Assembly: GCA_020026285.1 (NCBI GenBank)
Contig: JAHHQS010000003.1
Span: 1-64,000 of the forward strand
DNA length: 64,000 nucleotides
Direction of reading: 5' to 3'
Source: Parabacteroides sp.
GTDB lineage: Bacteria > Bacteroidota > Bacteroidia > Bacteroidales > Tannerellaceae
The position numbers and the translations under genes are program-made. The notes under the pieces were generated by a model. That model made no database searches and was not told where the DNA came from. It was given only the letters and a program-made list of their open reading frames with translations. Shown one piece after another: positions 39,198 through 49,316 of this stretch; the stretch's first letter is position 1; the number at the start of each line of letters is the position of its first letter.

Positions 39198-42164
39198 ATG
39201 AGTGGCATTCCAAACTTAAGAGATCTCGTCTTAAGAGATACGCCCTTTGCCAATCTGATGAATAAACGTATCTATAATGTGTTGCTGATAGCAACCAAGT
39301 ATGATACTTTTATGCTAGAAGATGACGGACGTATAGACGAACAGATTTTCAATGAATATACAGCATTAAGCCTTCGTTATCCTCCTCGCTTTACTCAGGT
39401 TACAACTGAAGATGAAGCAATGGAAGAATTGAAGAACAGAAACTTTGAGCTTATCATCTGTATGCCAAACATGGATAATCGTGACATTTTTGCTGCAGCG
39501 ACAGAAATTAAACATCATTATCCAAACATACCGATCGTTGTTCTGACTCCTTTTTCTAAAGAGGTTTCAAAACGGGTTGCCAATGAAGACCTCAGCGCAA
39601 TTGACTATGTATTCAGTTGGTTGGGAAACTCGGAACTATTGATGGCAATCATCAAGCTGGTCGAGGATAAAATGAATGCACCCGACGACGTAGCAAGCGT
39701 CGGGGTACAAATCATTCTACTTGTAGAAGACTCCATTCGCTTCTATTCTTCAACGCTGCCTCATCTGTACAAGTTTATTCTGGAGCAGAGTATGGAGTTT
39801 GCAAAGGAAGCATTGAATCCTCATCAGCAAACATTACGAATGCGTGGCCGTCCTAAAATAAAACTGGCTCGTACCTACGAAGAGGCAGTTCGTATCTTTG
39901 ACCAATATCAGAATAATATCCTGGGTATTATCTCTGACATGAGTTTCATACATAAAGGAATAAAAGATCCTTTTGCAGGATACAAGTTTGGTCAATATGT
40001 ACGAAAGACCGGAAAAATCATACCTTTCATTCTTGAATCTTCGGAAGCAGATAATGTTGTTTATGCCAAGGAACTGGCAGCTTCTTTCATCGATAAAAAT
40101 TCTAAAAGTTATCCTCAGGATTTACGCAAGAAGATTATGCAACGTTTTGGTTTTGGTGATTTTGTAATACTTAACCCGAAAACCAAAGAAGAAATAATGC
40201 GAATAAAGAATCTGAAAGATCTGCAGAAAAACATCTACAAGATTCCCGATGATTCATTAATGTATCACTTGAGCAGGAATCATTTCTCTCGTTTTTTATA
40301 TTCAAGAGCGATGTTCCCTCCTGCTGAAATCTTGAAGAACGTTGATGTCAGCGACTATAAAGACACCAACGAAGCCCGCAAACTTATCTTCGATCTGATC
40401 GTTCAATATCGAAGGATGAAAAACTCTGGTGTCGTTGCTATCTACGAAAAAGATCGTTTCGATGAATATAGTAACTTTGCCCGCATCGGTGATGGTTCTT
40501 TAGGAGGAAAAGGACGTGGTCTGGCTTTTATTGGAGCTATGATCAAGCGTTATCCTAAACTGGAACAGGAAAACTTTGCAGTAAACATACCAAAGACCGT
40601 CGTTATCTGTACAGACATCTTTGATGAGTTCATGGAAACGAACGAATTATATCCTGTCGCTTTAAGTGATGCAGACGATGATATTATATTAAAACATTTT
40701 CTTCGGGCCAGTTTGCCTACCAGCTTGATTGAAGATTTGATGGCATTCTCGGATGTAGTTAAAGGGCCGATAGCAATTCGTTCATCCAGTTTGCTTGAAG
40801 ATTCTCATTACCAACCTTTTGCCGGAATCTATTCAACATACATGGTTCCGTTGCAAGAAGACCGATATGAGACGCTTCATTCTATAAGTGACGCAATCAA
40901 AGCTGTCTATGCTTCAGTCTTCTATAAAGACAGTAAAGCTTATATGACTGCTACTTCAAACCTGATTGATCAGGAAAAGATGGCTATCGTATTACAGGAG
41001 GTTATAGGAACTCAATACAGAGATCATTTCTATCCAACAATTTCCGGTGTGGCCAGATCGTTGAACTTCTATCCTATAGGTAATGAAAAAGCTGAAGATG
41101 GAATAGCCAATATCGCACTTGGGTTAGGTAAATATATTGTAGATGGCGGTCTGACACTTCGTTTTTCACCATGCCATCCGCATAATATTTTACAAATGAG
41201 CACAACGGAATATGCCTTACGTGAGACACAGACTCGCTTTTATGCTCTTGATATGAATCCGGAAAAAATGGCCGGCAAGTTCTCGGTTAATGATGATTTC
41301 AATCTTCAGAAACTGACTCTGAAAGATGCAGACAAAGATGGTTCTTTGAAGTTTATCACGTCAACTTATGATCCGTATGACATGATTATTCAGGATGGAT
41401 ATTATCCGGGAGGGAGAAAAATTCTTTCTTTCGTTAATATCCTGGAACATGATATTTTTCCTCTTGCCCAAACTCTAGATCAATTATTGAAAATTGGTCA
41501 AAAAGAAATGGGCAGACCTGTTGAAATAGAATTTGCCATCAATATGAAAAAGGAAGATCCTAGAATGGCTGAATTCTTTCTTTTACAGATCCGCCCGATA
41601 GTTGATAACAAAGAAATCATGAATGAGGATTTGTCTGTTATCAAGAAAGAAGATACTATTCTTTCGTCGAATAGTGTACTTGGACATGGCATAACCAATG
41701 ATGTTTACGATATTATTTACGTAAAGACAGGAGCTTTCAATGCAACCAACAATCAATTGATTGCCTACGATATTGAAAAGATGAACAGACAATTCAATAA
41801 TGATGATAAGAATTATGTTTTGGTTGGTCCTGGACGTTGGGGAAGCAGTGATCCATGGTTAGGAATCCCTGTTAAATGGCCGCATATAAGTAATGCCAAA
41901 GTCATTGTTGAAAGCGGATTGGAAAATTATCGCATTGATCCAAGCCAGGGAACACATTTCTTCCAGAATCTGACTTCATTCGGTGTCGGTTATTTCACTA
42001 TCAATTCTTTCAAAGGAGAAGGATGGTTCGATGAAGAATATCTGAACAATCTTCCTGCTATAGAAGAAACAGAATATTTACGTCACGTAAAGTTCGAAAA
42101 ACCAATCATTATTAAAATGGATGGAAAGAAAAGTATGGGTGTCGTAATGAAACCTGAAGAATAA
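39198..42164 (+). CDS. Receiver-like/PEP-synthase N-domain protein
   Basis: 988 aa. The N-terminal part (about 20-320) has two receiver-like folds: NVLLIATKYDTFMLEDDG, then IILLVEDSIRFYSS with a second region (GIISDMSFIHKGIKDPFAGYKFG) in which the acidic residues of a classical receiver are only partly kept. From about residue 425 it matches the ATP-binding N-domain of PEP synthase and pyruvate phosphate dikinase (GDGSLGGKGRGLAFIGAM, IAIRSSSLLEDS, EIEFAINM, FFLLQIRPIV). The swivelling phosphohistidine domain and the PEP-binding TIM barrel of those enzymes are absent, so it should not be a complete PEP synthase. Last in the unit with the AmgK/RapZ fusion and the MurU-like gene. Role unknown. 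Confidence 0.8.
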   Translation: MSGIPNLRDLVLRDTPFANLMNKRIYNVLLIATKYDTFMLEDDGRIDEQIFNEYTALSLRYPPRFTQVTTEDEAMEELKNRNFELIICMPNMDNRDIFAAATEIKHHYPNIPIVVLTPFSKEVSKRVANEDLSAIDYVFSWLGNSELLMAIIKLVEDKMNAPDDVASVGVQIILLVEDSIRFYSSTLPHLYKFILEQSMEFAKEALNPHQQTLRMRGRPKIKLARTYEEAVRIFDQYQNNILGIISDMSFIHKGIKDPFAGYKFGQYVRKTGKIIPFILESSEADNVVYAKELAASFIDKNSKSYPQDLRKKIMQRFGFGDFVILNPKTKEEIMRIKNLKDLQKNIYKIPDDSLMYHLSRNHFSRFLYSRAMFPPAEILKNVDVSDYKDTNEARKLIFDLIVQYRRMKNSGVVAIYEKDRFDEYSNFARIGDGSLGGKGRGLAFIGAMIKRYPKLEQENFAVNIPKTVVICTDIFDEFMETNELYPVALSDADDDIILKHFLRASLPTSLIEDLMAFSDVVKGPIAIRSSSLLEDSHYQPFAGIYSTYMVPLQEDRYETLHSISDAIKAVYASVFYKDSKAYMTATSNLIDQEKMAIVLQEVIGTQYRDHFYPTISGVARSLNFYPIGNEKAEDGIANIALGLGKYIVDGGLTLRFSPCHPHNILQMSTTEYALRETQTRFYALDMNPEKMAGKFSVNDDFNLQKLTLKDADKDGSLKFITSTYDPYDMIIQDGYYPGGRKILSFVNILEHDIFPLAQTLDQLLKIGQKEMGRPVEIEFAINMKKEDPRMAEFFLLQIRPIVDNKEIMNEDLSVIKKEDTILSSNSVLGHGITNDVYDIIYVKTGAFNATNNQLIAYDIEKMNRQFNNDDKNYVLVGPGRWGSSDPWLGIPVKWPHISNAKVIVESGLENYRIDPSQGTHFFQNLTSFGVGYFTINSFKGEGWFDEEYLNNLPAIEETEYLRHVKFEKPIIIKMDGKKSMGVVMKPEE

Positions 42165-42171
42165 CAAAATA

Positions 42172-42230
42172 AAATACCCTGTAGATTTTTATAATCCAAC
42201 TTGATTGAACAATTCTACAGGGTATTTTTT
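42172..42230. terminator. Bidirectional terminator between convergent genes
   Basis: AAATACCCTGTAGA (42172-42185) pairs with TCTACAGGGTATTT (42214-42227), flanked by T runs (TTT on the plus side, and TTTTATTTTG on the minus side). It serves the 988-aa gene and fkp. Confidence 0.88.
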
Positions 42231-42254
42231 CTAGAATCTATTTGATTGAATACT

Positions 42255-45089
42255 TTAAGAACGACTTACCTGCAAACCTTTATCAGATAATTTCATATCC
42301 ACTAAACGGGCATTCTCATTGAATGGAGAAGAAGCCAGAATCTGACGAATACGTAATGCCGCCTCCGGATCTTTTGCTACCATATATAAATATCCTCCTC
42401 CACCAGCTCCTGGTAATTTATAGCCTAAAGCATAATCTTTAATCTTATCGATTATAGCTTCCACTGCAGCCGGATTTGTCCCTGAATCTAAAGCTTTATT
42501 TTGCATCCAGGTCTTTCCGACCAACCGCCCATATTGTTCAAAATCAGCAAACTGAATAGCCTCATACATATCTAACGCATGATGTTTCATTTCCGACAAA
42601 ATACTTAAATGTGTACCACTATTCAAAAACATTCCCTGAACAATTTCTGCCAGGATATTCTTGGCTGTTCGTGTAATTCCGGTGTAATACAAAACATGAC
42701 AAGGCTGGTAACATGGATCCGTAAACAAATGTTCCGGTAACCAGCGAACTTGTGGTACCTGATAGAAGCCTTCATTGGTCTGCAACAACTTTAATCCATG
42801 TAAGATTCCACCATATTGATCTTGCCATCCGCCTCCTGTTGTCAGAAGTTGTTCCAATATCAATGTTCTCGTTCCTATTTCATTCTTATCCCAGCCTAAT
42901 CCACAAAAATCAGAAATAGAACCTAACACGGTTGCTGCCAAAATAGAACTTGTTCCTAATCCGGATCCGGCAGGTATAGCAGCAAGCAAAGTAAGTTCCA
43001 GACCTCCTCCAAAATCTTTTAACTGTTCTTCTAACGATGAGAATTTATCCATAGAGAACTGAGGAAGGAAACCGGCTAAAGCCAAAGCTGCTTTTGGTAT
43101 GGAGAACGGAGAACCTATTTTGTTAAAATCAGAAAGTTCCTCCCAGGTATTAATTTGTTCCATTGCTCCCAAATCTATTGAACGCAATGTGATATGATTC
43201 TCTTTTGAAGGTTTGACATAAACTTGCAATGGCGGCTGACCATTTAATTCTATAGCAACATTTACCACATTTCCTCCAGAATAAAGACAATACGGCGGAG
43301 TATCGGTCCAGCCTCCTGCCAAATCAATACGAACCGGACTTCTTCCCCATACTATCTGATCAGGATAAACATTCCGATGCGGTCTTTGCAAATCAGTTTC
43401 CAATGTATGGAGTAAACCTTCACGCAATAGAGAAAATGCAGCCTGCTGTTCCTTTTCGCCAGATTCACCTTTCAGAGAAAGAGTTCTTGAACGGAACATG
43501 TGATCATGAATCCTTTTCATGATAGGCTCATCCAATGGCAAATCTTCAGGCAAAGGAAGATTTAAACGAGAATATTCATTCGCTGCATCAGCCAAGTCAA
43601 GCTGATAAAACACGCTTCTAGCATGATTTTTGGCAAGTAATGACCAATTTTCCTTAGCAAACATATTCCGTTGCTCAATCAGTCGTACCAAATTAGCCTG
43701 GTCTGAAATCTGATTGGCAGAAACTTTTTCTGCCTTTTTCCAGATTTGAGCACCTTCTGTCAATTTTGGTTCAGAAATCATCCAACGTAAAACTATTCCT
43801 AAGTCTTCTACCGATGAACAGATAGGAAATAAAGAAGCTTCCTGCAAATCCTTAAATTCAGGTAAACTTATATTACGTTCCTTTTGCCATTGTTTTATTG
43901 ATTTTCCCATCCACAATGTATTCTCATCCATACTTCCTCCTTTAAAAGGATCATTAAATCCATACGGACGAGCAACATATTCGGATTCATGTAACGGTAC
44001 AACATCTACACAAACCTCTTTGGGCAAGTGAATTGTCCAGTTATTCTTAGGAACTCCTGTTATGATATGACGATGTTCCAAATCCCATCCTGCAGCCAAA
44101 TGACTATTTTCAATCCATACTTCCGAATTCTCAGCAGTCAAAGGATGGTCTATTAAAGCATTCTGCACAAACATTGCCGGATGTGGTTTGACTTTGCGGT
44201 GCATGATAGCTCTTTGATCACGAACTAAATTCTGTACTGCTAATGTTGAAGAGATTAACTCACGACTAGTTCCATAATGGTAGAATTCACCTCCAGGTAA
44301 TGGAAGAATTGCCACACTTAATTGATTTAATTCTTTATCTATAACCTGAGGATTTGCTCCTAATGCCAAACCAAACTCACCGTACATGTCGTAGAAGCTC
44401 CATTCGCCCGCCGAATTTTTAGAATGTCTGGCAAGCAATTGAACAGCTCTATCACTAAATAACCAGATTCCAATATCCATCAGAAACAAATGTGTTTGTG
44501 ATAACGAAGCTAATTTCTCCAAAGAAGGTTTCTGAAGCATAAAATCAAGTTCTTCCGGTTTACTTCGATCAGAAACAAAAACACCATGATTGGTTGCCAA
44601 ATTAGGATCAACCCACAGTCCATAACAAACCACATCTGCTTCGGGTATCTTCTGCAAAGGCTCGCTATTACGAATATAAACATCTCCACTGGCGACTAAT
44701 GTATGCAAAGATTCTGGAGCCTTATCCATAATTTCTCTATAAAGAGGAAGCTGTAAAGACAATAAATTCTGAGATAGCTTCTGTCCCCTAGCCCAACGAA
44801 AAACGGGAACAGGAGTTAGTATTTTTCCGGAAGGAGCATACGAAGGCAAACGGCGGCTTTGCCCGCCTGCATGTAACAGGATACGCTTATCTTTAGCTAA
44901 CCAGGAAGAAAAATCCTCATCTCTACTATCTTTTTTCCAGCATGATTCCAACAACCAAGTTGTTCCTCCGCCAGAACCTAAACGTGCTCCTATCGGATCG
45001 GAAGTACAGAACCAGTCTTCTTCCGAAACATTTTCTATCTTATGAAAACAATCCACCAGATTAGGCGGCAATGAAAGTAATGTCTTCAT
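42255..45089 (-). CDS. fkp: Bifunctional fucokinase / L-fucose-1-phosphate guanylyltransferase
   Basis: 944 aa from the start MKTLLSLPPN, which agrees with the known Fkp N-terminus; the frame also has a start five residues earlier (45104). The N-terminal part adds GMP to fucose 1-phosphate: LLHAGGQSRRLPSYAP is the nucleotide loop. A middle beta-helical linker follows, and the C-terminal 350 residues are a GHMP kinase with AAIPAGSGLGTSSILAATVL as phosphate loop and WGRSPVRIDLAGGWTDTPPY at its start. Together the two activities salvage free L-fucose to GDP-fucose, used in Bacteroides to fucosylate capsule and surface glycoproteins. It stands alone, convergent with the 988-aa gene, and divergent from the DUF4494 gene. 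Confidence 0.96.
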   Translation of the reverse strand: MKTLLSLPPNLVDCFHKIENVSEEDWFCTSDPIGARLGSGGGTTWLLESCWKKDSRDEDFSSWLAKDKRILLHAGGQSRRLPSYAPSGKILTPVPVFRWARGQKLSQNLLSLQLPLYREIMDKAPESLHTLVASGDVYIRNSEPLQKIPEADVVCYGLWVDPNLATNHGVFVSDRSKPEELDFMLQKPSLEKLASLSQTHLFLMDIGIWLFSDRAVQLLARHSKNSAGEWSFYDMYGEFGLALGANPQVIDKELNQLSVAILPLPGGEFYHYGTSRELISSTLAVQNLVRDQRAIMHRKVKPHPAMFVQNALIDHPLTAENSEVWIENSHLAAGWDLEHRHIITGVPKNNWTIHLPKEVCVDVVPLHESEYVARPYGFNDPFKGGSMDENTLWMGKSIKQWQKERNISLPEFKDLQEASLFPICSSVEDLGIVLRWMISEPKLTEGAQIWKKAEKVSANQISDQANLVRLIEQRNMFAKENWSLLAKNHARSVFYQLDLADAANEYSRLNLPLPEDLPLDEPIMKRIHDHMFRSRTLSLKGESGEKEQQAAFSLLREGLLHTLETDLQRPHRNVYPDQIVWGRSPVRIDLAGGWTDTPPYCLYSGGNVVNVAIELNGQPPLQVYVKPSKENHITLRSIDLGAMEQINTWEELSDFNKIGSPFSIPKAALALAGFLPQFSMDKFSSLEEQLKDFGGGLELTLLAAIPAGSGLGTSSILAATVLGSISDFCGLGWDKNEIGTRTLILEQLLTTGGGWQDQYGGILHGLKLLQTNEGFYQVPQVRWLPEHLFTDPCYQPCHVLYYTGITRTAKNILAEIVQGMFLNSGTHLSILSEMKHHALDMYEAIQFADFEQYGRLVGKTWMQNKALDSGTNPAAVEAIIDKIKDYALGYKLPGAGGGGYLYMVAKDPEAALRIRQILASSPFNENARLVDMKLSDKGLQVSRS

Positions 45090-45202
45090 GTTATTTTTTA
45101 TCATAAATGATTTCTATAATTATTTAATTGTAAAAGTACAAATAAATCATGTATATACACGTATTTATAGAATAAGAGAAGACTATTATTACATAAAACA
45201 CG

Positions 45203-45232
45203 TTGTTTATTTACAAATTGCTATTACCTTTG
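45203..45232 (+). promoter_or_regulatory. Promoter of the DUF4494-yggS unit
   Basis: TACCTTTG (45225-45232) with TTG at 45203-45205 about 20 bases upstream. Leader about 30 bases before the start codon at 45270. Confidence 0.55.
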
Positions 45233-45269
45233 TGATAAGAAAATTAGATAATAACTAACATTAATAATA

Positions 45270-45776
45270 ATGATGCACAACTGGTTTGAATGTAAAGTAT
45301 CTTATGAAAAGATGCTTGAAAATGGTATGCAAAAGAAAGTAACTGAACCTTATTTGGTGGATGCTCTGTCTTTTACAGAAGCAGAAGCGCGTATCATTGA
45401 TGAAATTCGTCCCTTTATTACTGGTGAATTTACTGTTACAGATATCAAACGCGCTCGCATTTCAGAACTTTTCTTCAATGAGAATGGCGACCGTTATTTC
45501 AAATTTAAAATATACTTCATAACACTTGACGAAAAGAGTGGCGCTGAAAAGAAAACCGCAGCACAGATGCTAGCCCAAGCTACCACTTTAAAAGAAGCTA
45601 TCAGCGTTCTAGAAGATGGTATGAAAGGTACTATTTCTGATTATACCATTGCTTCAGTAGCAGAAACTCAGATTATGGATGTATTTCCTTTTGACCCAAA
45701 CAACATTCCTTCGGAACCTAAATCAGGCGAAGAACTAATTGCTGAACAAAAGAAAGCTGCAGAAACAAACGTTTAA
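45270..45776 (+). CDS. DUF4494 domain protein
   Basis: 168 aa, soluble. It starts (M)MHNWFECKVSYEKML, which matches the conserved N-terminus of DUF4494 proteins of Bacteroidetes; the rest has charged alpha/beta character (EAEARIIDEIRPFI, FTVTDIKRARISELFF, KFKIYFITLD). Function is unknown. It precedes yggS by 12 bases in the same direction. The family is often encoded next to PLP-homeostasis or cell-cycle genes, but I can only state the neighbour here. Confidence 0.82.
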   Translation: MMHNWFECKVSYEKMLENGMQKKVTEPYLVDALSFTEAEARIIDEIRPFITGEFTVTDIKRARISELFFNENGDRYFKFKIYFITLDEKSGAEKKTAAQMLAQATTLKEAISVLEDGMKGTISDYTIASVAETQIMDVFPFDPNNIPSEPKSGEELIAEQKKAAETNV

Positions 45777-45788
45777 TTTATTTTTAAT

Positions 45789-46451
45789 ATGGATATAGCT
45801 CAGCATATTCACGAACTACAAAAGTCACTTCCTAAAGGGGTGACTCTTGTAGCCGTTTCAAAGTTCCATCCGGTTGAAGCTTTGCAGGAGGCTTATGATG
45901 CCGGACAACGTGTATTCGGAGAGAGTAGAGCCCAAGAGCTGACTGCAAAACAAAAGGTCCTTCCTAAAGATATAGAATGGCATTTTATTGGTTCGTTACA
46001 AACAAACAAAGTTAAAGACATTGCTCCTTTTATCAGTTTGATTCATAGTGTTGATTCTTTACGTTTATTGAATGAGATTGAAAAACAAGCTGCAAAAAAT
46101 GAACGAATCATTAAGGTATTGTTAGAGATACACGTTGCAGAAGAAGAGACAAAACATGGATTCAGTCTGACTGATTGCCATGAAATGATTAAACAACTAC
46201 CGGATCTTCCACATGTAAAAATCTGTGGAATCATGGGAATGGCAACATTTACTGATGATAATGTACAAGTACAAAAGGAGTTCCATCAGTTGTCAGAACT
46301 ATTTAAAGAGTTAAAACAAACAGCATTCAGAGACTCTAAAGACTTCTCTATTTTATCAATGGGAATGTCTCACGACTATAAGCTAGCTATTCAAGAAGGA
46401 AGTAACATGATTCGAGTAGGAACTTATATTTTTGGAAATAGAGAATATTGA
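45789..46451 (+). CDS. YggS-type pyridoxal-phosphate homeostasis protein
   Basis: 220 aa, the usual YggS/PLPHP length. It is a TIM-barrel protein with PLP bound to a lysine near the start, here VTLVAVSKFHPVEALQEA (Lys26). GESRAQELTAKQ, WHFIGSLQTNKVKD, LLEIHVAEEETKHGF and LSMGMSHDYKLAIQEGSNMIRVGTYIFG are the standard motifs. It has no known catalytic activity and buffers cellular PLP and amino-acid balance. It is 12 bases after DUF4494 and 65 before a DHOD-like gene; a TATTTTTG box upstream of that gene suggests that the latter has its own promoter. Confidence 0.93.
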   Translation: MDIAQHIHELQKSLPKGVTLVAVSKFHPVEALQEAYDAGQRVFGESRAQELTAKQKVLPKDIEWHFIGSLQTNKVKDIAPFISLIHSVDSLRLLNEIEKQAAKNERIIKVLLEIHVAEEETKHGFSLTDCHEMIKQLPDLPHVKICGIMGMATFTDDNVQVQKEFHQLSELFKELKQTAFRDSKDFSILSMGMSHDYKLAIQEGSNMIRVGTYIFGNREY

Positions 46452-46516
46452 TCTATTCTCCTTTTCTTAATGGTTTCACAGAATAATTTCTTATTTTTGT
46501 CTAAAAACAAACAGAT

Positions 46517-47494
46517 ATGATTAATAGACAGACTAAATACGCAGGATTGACACTTCAATCCCCTATTATCGTCAGTAGTTCTGGACTGACAAATAATGTA
46601 GAACGAAACAAAGAATTTGAAAAGGCCGGTGCTGGTGCCATTGTTCTTAAATCTTTATTTGAAGAACAAATTGAAATGCACAGTGACAAGCTATTGCAAG
46701 ATTCAGATTATCCAGAAGCTTCTGATTACATCCGAGAATATGTAAAATCCAATCAAGTAGAAAACTATCTTGAATTAATTAGAAAAACAAAAGAAGTTTG
46801 TACTATTCCTGTTATCGCAAGCATCAACTGTTATCGCATTGATACATGGATTGATTTTGCAAAAAAATTGCAGGAAGCAGGAGCTGATGCTTTAGAACTA
46901 AATATTTTCTTCCTGGAAACAGACATTAATCAAACAAGTGACGATTTGTACCAGACTTACATTAGAATTCTTAAGAAAGTAAAAGAAGTTGTTACAATTC
47001 CAATTATTATAAAATTAGGAAAATATATGTCTAACGTTCCAGCTTTAGTTAATCAGTTAAAGGCTAATGGAGCAGATGCGGTTGTTTTATTCAATCGTTT
47101 CTATCAACCTGATATCGATTTGAATACTATGCAACTAGTATCAGGAAATGTCTTCAGCAATCATTCTGATTTAAGTGATACGATTCGTTGGACAGCCATT
47201 TCTTCCGGAAAAGTTCCTAATATCAGTATAGCTTCCTCAACAGGAATCCACGATTGGGAAGATGTTATCAAATGTTTGTTAGCTGGAGCCTCAGCCGTTG
47301 AAATGTGCAGTGCAATTTATACTCACGGACCTGAGATTATCACCCAGATTAACACTTGTATTGAAGAATGGATGCATCAAACACATTACGAATCATTGGA
47401 TGATTTTATAGGAAAATTGAACTATGCCAATATTCCTAATCTTGCGTTATATGAACGTTCTCAATTCATGAAATATTTTTCAAACAGAGATTAA
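46517..47494 (+). CDS. Dihydroorotate dehydrogenase-like flavoprotein
   Basis: 325 aa, TIM barrel. Relationship to dihydroorotate dehydrogenase is seen in TLQSPIIVSSSGLTNN at the start, GAGAIVLKSLFEEQ, VIASINCYR near 98, GADALELNIFF near 132 and IIIKLGKYMSN near 160 (the conserved Lys). The classical NxSxPN flavin/substrate loop is altered (ELNIFFLETD), so the substrate may be different from dihydroorotate. Bacteroidetes carry it as a second, separate family. No pyrimidine genes are around. A TAnnTTTG box lies at 46492-46499. Confidence 0.85.
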   Translation: MINRQTKYAGLTLQSPIIVSSSGLTNNVERNKEFEKAGAGAIVLKSLFEEQIEMHSDKLLQDSDYPEASDYIREYVKSNQVENYLELIRKTKEVCTIPVIASINCYRIDTWIDFAKKLQEAGADALELNIFFLETDINQTSDDLYQTYIRILKKVKEVVTIPIIIKLGKYMSNVPALVNQLKANGADAVVLFNRFYQPDIDLNTMQLVSGNVFSNHSDLSDTIRWTAISSGKVPNISIASSTGIHDWEDVIKCLLAGASAVEMCSAIYTHGPEIITQINTCIEEWMHQTHYESLDDFIGKLNYANIPNLALYERSQFMKYFSNRD

Positions 47495-47530
47495 TACAAT
47501 CCCTATCGCATAATAATTAATATCCCCAAT

Positions 47531-47571
47531 AAAAAAGAGAATGTAATTAATAAAATTACATTCTCTTTTTT
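47531..47571. terminator. Bidirectional terminator (18-bp perfect stem)
   Basis: AAAAAAGAGAATGTAATT (47531-47548) and AATTACATTCTCTTTTTT (47554-47571) around a 5-base loop. T runs are found on both strands. It separates the convergent DHOD-like gene and proS. Confidence 0.93.
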
Positions 47572-47609
47572 ATTATAATATATCTCCAAGATTTATATTT
47601 CTCTTCTGA

Positions 47610-49091
47610 TTAATATGCTTTAGCAAACAATACTCGACGAGCTGAAGGTTTTCCTGTTACCATACATTTACCTGGAGTCATATCACCATTCAATGGAAGA
47701 CAACGAACGGTTGCTTTAGTTTCGTTCTTAATTAACTCTTCTGTTTCAGGAGTACCGTCCCAATGAGCCATAATGAAATAACCCTGTTCGATCTTTTCTT
47801 TGAATTCTTCGTAAGTATCAACAGTGATTGTTCTTTCTTCACGGCGCTTCAAAGCTTTCTGGTAGATATTCTGCTGAATTTCCTCTAACAAATTCTGAAC
47901 AAAAGCTTCAATGCCATCACAAGATACAGTCTGTTTTTCCAAAGTATCACGACGCATTACTTCAATCGTATTGTTTTCCAAATCACGTCCACCCATAGCC
48001 AAACGAACAGGAACACCTTTCAATTCATAATTAGCAAACTTCCAACCTGGCTTGCGATTATCAGCATCATCAAACTTAACAGAAATGCCTAACTTCTTTA
48101 AGTTTGCCACAATCACATCTACTTTTGCACGAATCTGTTCCAATTGTTCTGCACTTCTGTAGATAGGAACAATCACAACCTGAATTGGAGCCAAATGTGG
48201 AGGTAATACCAAACCATTATCATCTGAGTGAGACATAATCAAAGCACCAATCAAACGAGTAGAAACGCCCCAAGAAGTAGCCCAGGCATAATCAGTCTTA
48301 CCTTCTTTGTCTACGAATGTAACATCAAAAGCCTTACCAAAATTCTGACCCAAGAAATGAGATGTACCAGCCTGCAAAGCTTTTCCATCCTGCATCATTG
48401 CTTCAATAGTATAGGTATCCAAAGCACCGGCAAAACGTTCACTTTCTGATTTCACACCACGAACAACCGGCATTGCCATATAGTTCTCTGCAAAATCAGC
48501 ATAAACTTCCTGCATCTTCTTTGCTTCTGCTTCAGCTTCTTCACGTGTAGCATGAGCCGTATGACCTTCCTGCCACAAGAACTCAGCTGTACGCAAGAAT
48601 AAACGAGTACGCATTTCCCAACGCATTACATTAGCCCACTGATTACACAATACTGGCAGATCACGATAAGAATGAATCCAGTTACGATAAGTATTCCAGA
48701 TAATAGTTTCAGAAGTTGGACGAATAATCAATTCTTCTTCCAATTTAGCTGCAGGGTCAACAACAACACCTGTTCCGTCATGATTAGTTTTCAAACGGTA
48801 ATGAGTAACTACAGCACATTCCTTAGCAAAACCTTCTACGTGTTCAGCTTCCTTGCTTAAGAAAGATTTTGGAATTAATAATGGGAAATAAGCGTTCACA
48901 TGACCAGTTTCTTTAAACTTATCATCCAAAATACGCTGCATTTTTTCCCAGATTGCATATCCATAAGGTTTAATAACCATACAACCACGTACTGCAGAAT
49001 TTTCAGCCAAATCAGCTTTAATTACCAAATCCTGATACCATTGAGAATAATTTTCACTTCTCGGAGTCAGTTCTTTCAGTTCTTTTGCCAT
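47610..49091 (-). CDS. proS: Prolyl-tRNA synthetase, archaeal/eukaryotic-type (short)
   Basis: 493 aa, without the editing insertion (INS) of long bacterial ProRS; this is the short type seen in archaea, eukaryotes and Bacteroidetes. Class II motif 2 is [11 protein letters not shown] with [11 protein letters not shown], motif 3 is [24 protein letters not shown]. The anticodon-binding domain and the zinc-like C-terminal domain follow ([24 protein letters not shown]). It charges tRNA-Pro with proline. The lack of an editing domain in cis means mischarged Ala must be cleared by a separate enzyme, if at all. Single gene; a minus-strand TAACTTTG box is at 49135-49142. Confidence 0.96.
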   Translation of the reverse strand: MAKELKELTPRSENYSQWYQDLVIKADLAENSAVRGCMVIKPYGYAIWEKMQRILDDKFKETGHVNAYFPLLIPKSFLSKEAEHVEGFAKECAVVTHYRLKTNHDGTGVVVDPAAKLEEELIIRPTSETIIWNTYRNWIHSYRDLPVLCNQWANVMRWEMRTRLFLRTAEFLWQEGHTAHATREEAEAEAKKMQEVYADFAENYMAMPVVRGVKSESERFAGALDTYTIEAMMQDGKALQAGTSHFLGQNFGKAFDVTFVDKEGKTDYAWATSWGVSTRLIGALIMSHSDDNGLVLPPHLAPIQVVIVPIYRSAEQLEQIRAKVDVIVANLKKLGISVKFDDADNRKPGWKFANYELKGVPVRLAMGGRDLENNTIEVMRRDTLEKQTVSCDGIEAFVQNLLEEIQQNIYQKALKRREERTITVDTYEEFKEKIEQGYFIMAHWDGTPETEELIKNETKATVRCLPLNGDMTPGKCMVTGKPSARRVLFAKAY

Positions 49092-49134
49092 TGTATATTC
49101 AGTTTTATATTATTTATTCTAAAATTATAGCGTG

Positions 49135-49142
49135 CAAAGTTA
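49135..49142 (-). promoter_or_regulatory. -7 box (TAACTTTG) of proS
   Basis: TAnnTTTG match on the minus strand, transcription start near 49128, leader about 37 bases. No clear -33 element. Confidence 0.45.
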
Positions 49143-49225
49143 TAAAATATATTGCATATTTAGTAGCCACAGACCAAGCTTTTAGAAGTTTCATGATATA
49201 TATGATTATCAAATAATATAATAAC

Positions 49226-49277
49226 ACAAAAATAGCACAAATCAGTAAAAGACTTAATCCTTTTGATTTGTGCTATT
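49226..49277 (-). terminator. Terminator of queC-queF
   Basis: AATAGCACAAATCA (49231-49244) and TGATTTGTGCTATT (49264-49277) pair over 14 bases; minus strand then reads TTTTGTG. It lies about 40 bases past the queF stop. Confidence 0.85.
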
Positions 49278-49316
49278 CGTTTGGAATCTAACAGTATTTC
49301 CAAAAACCTATATCTA

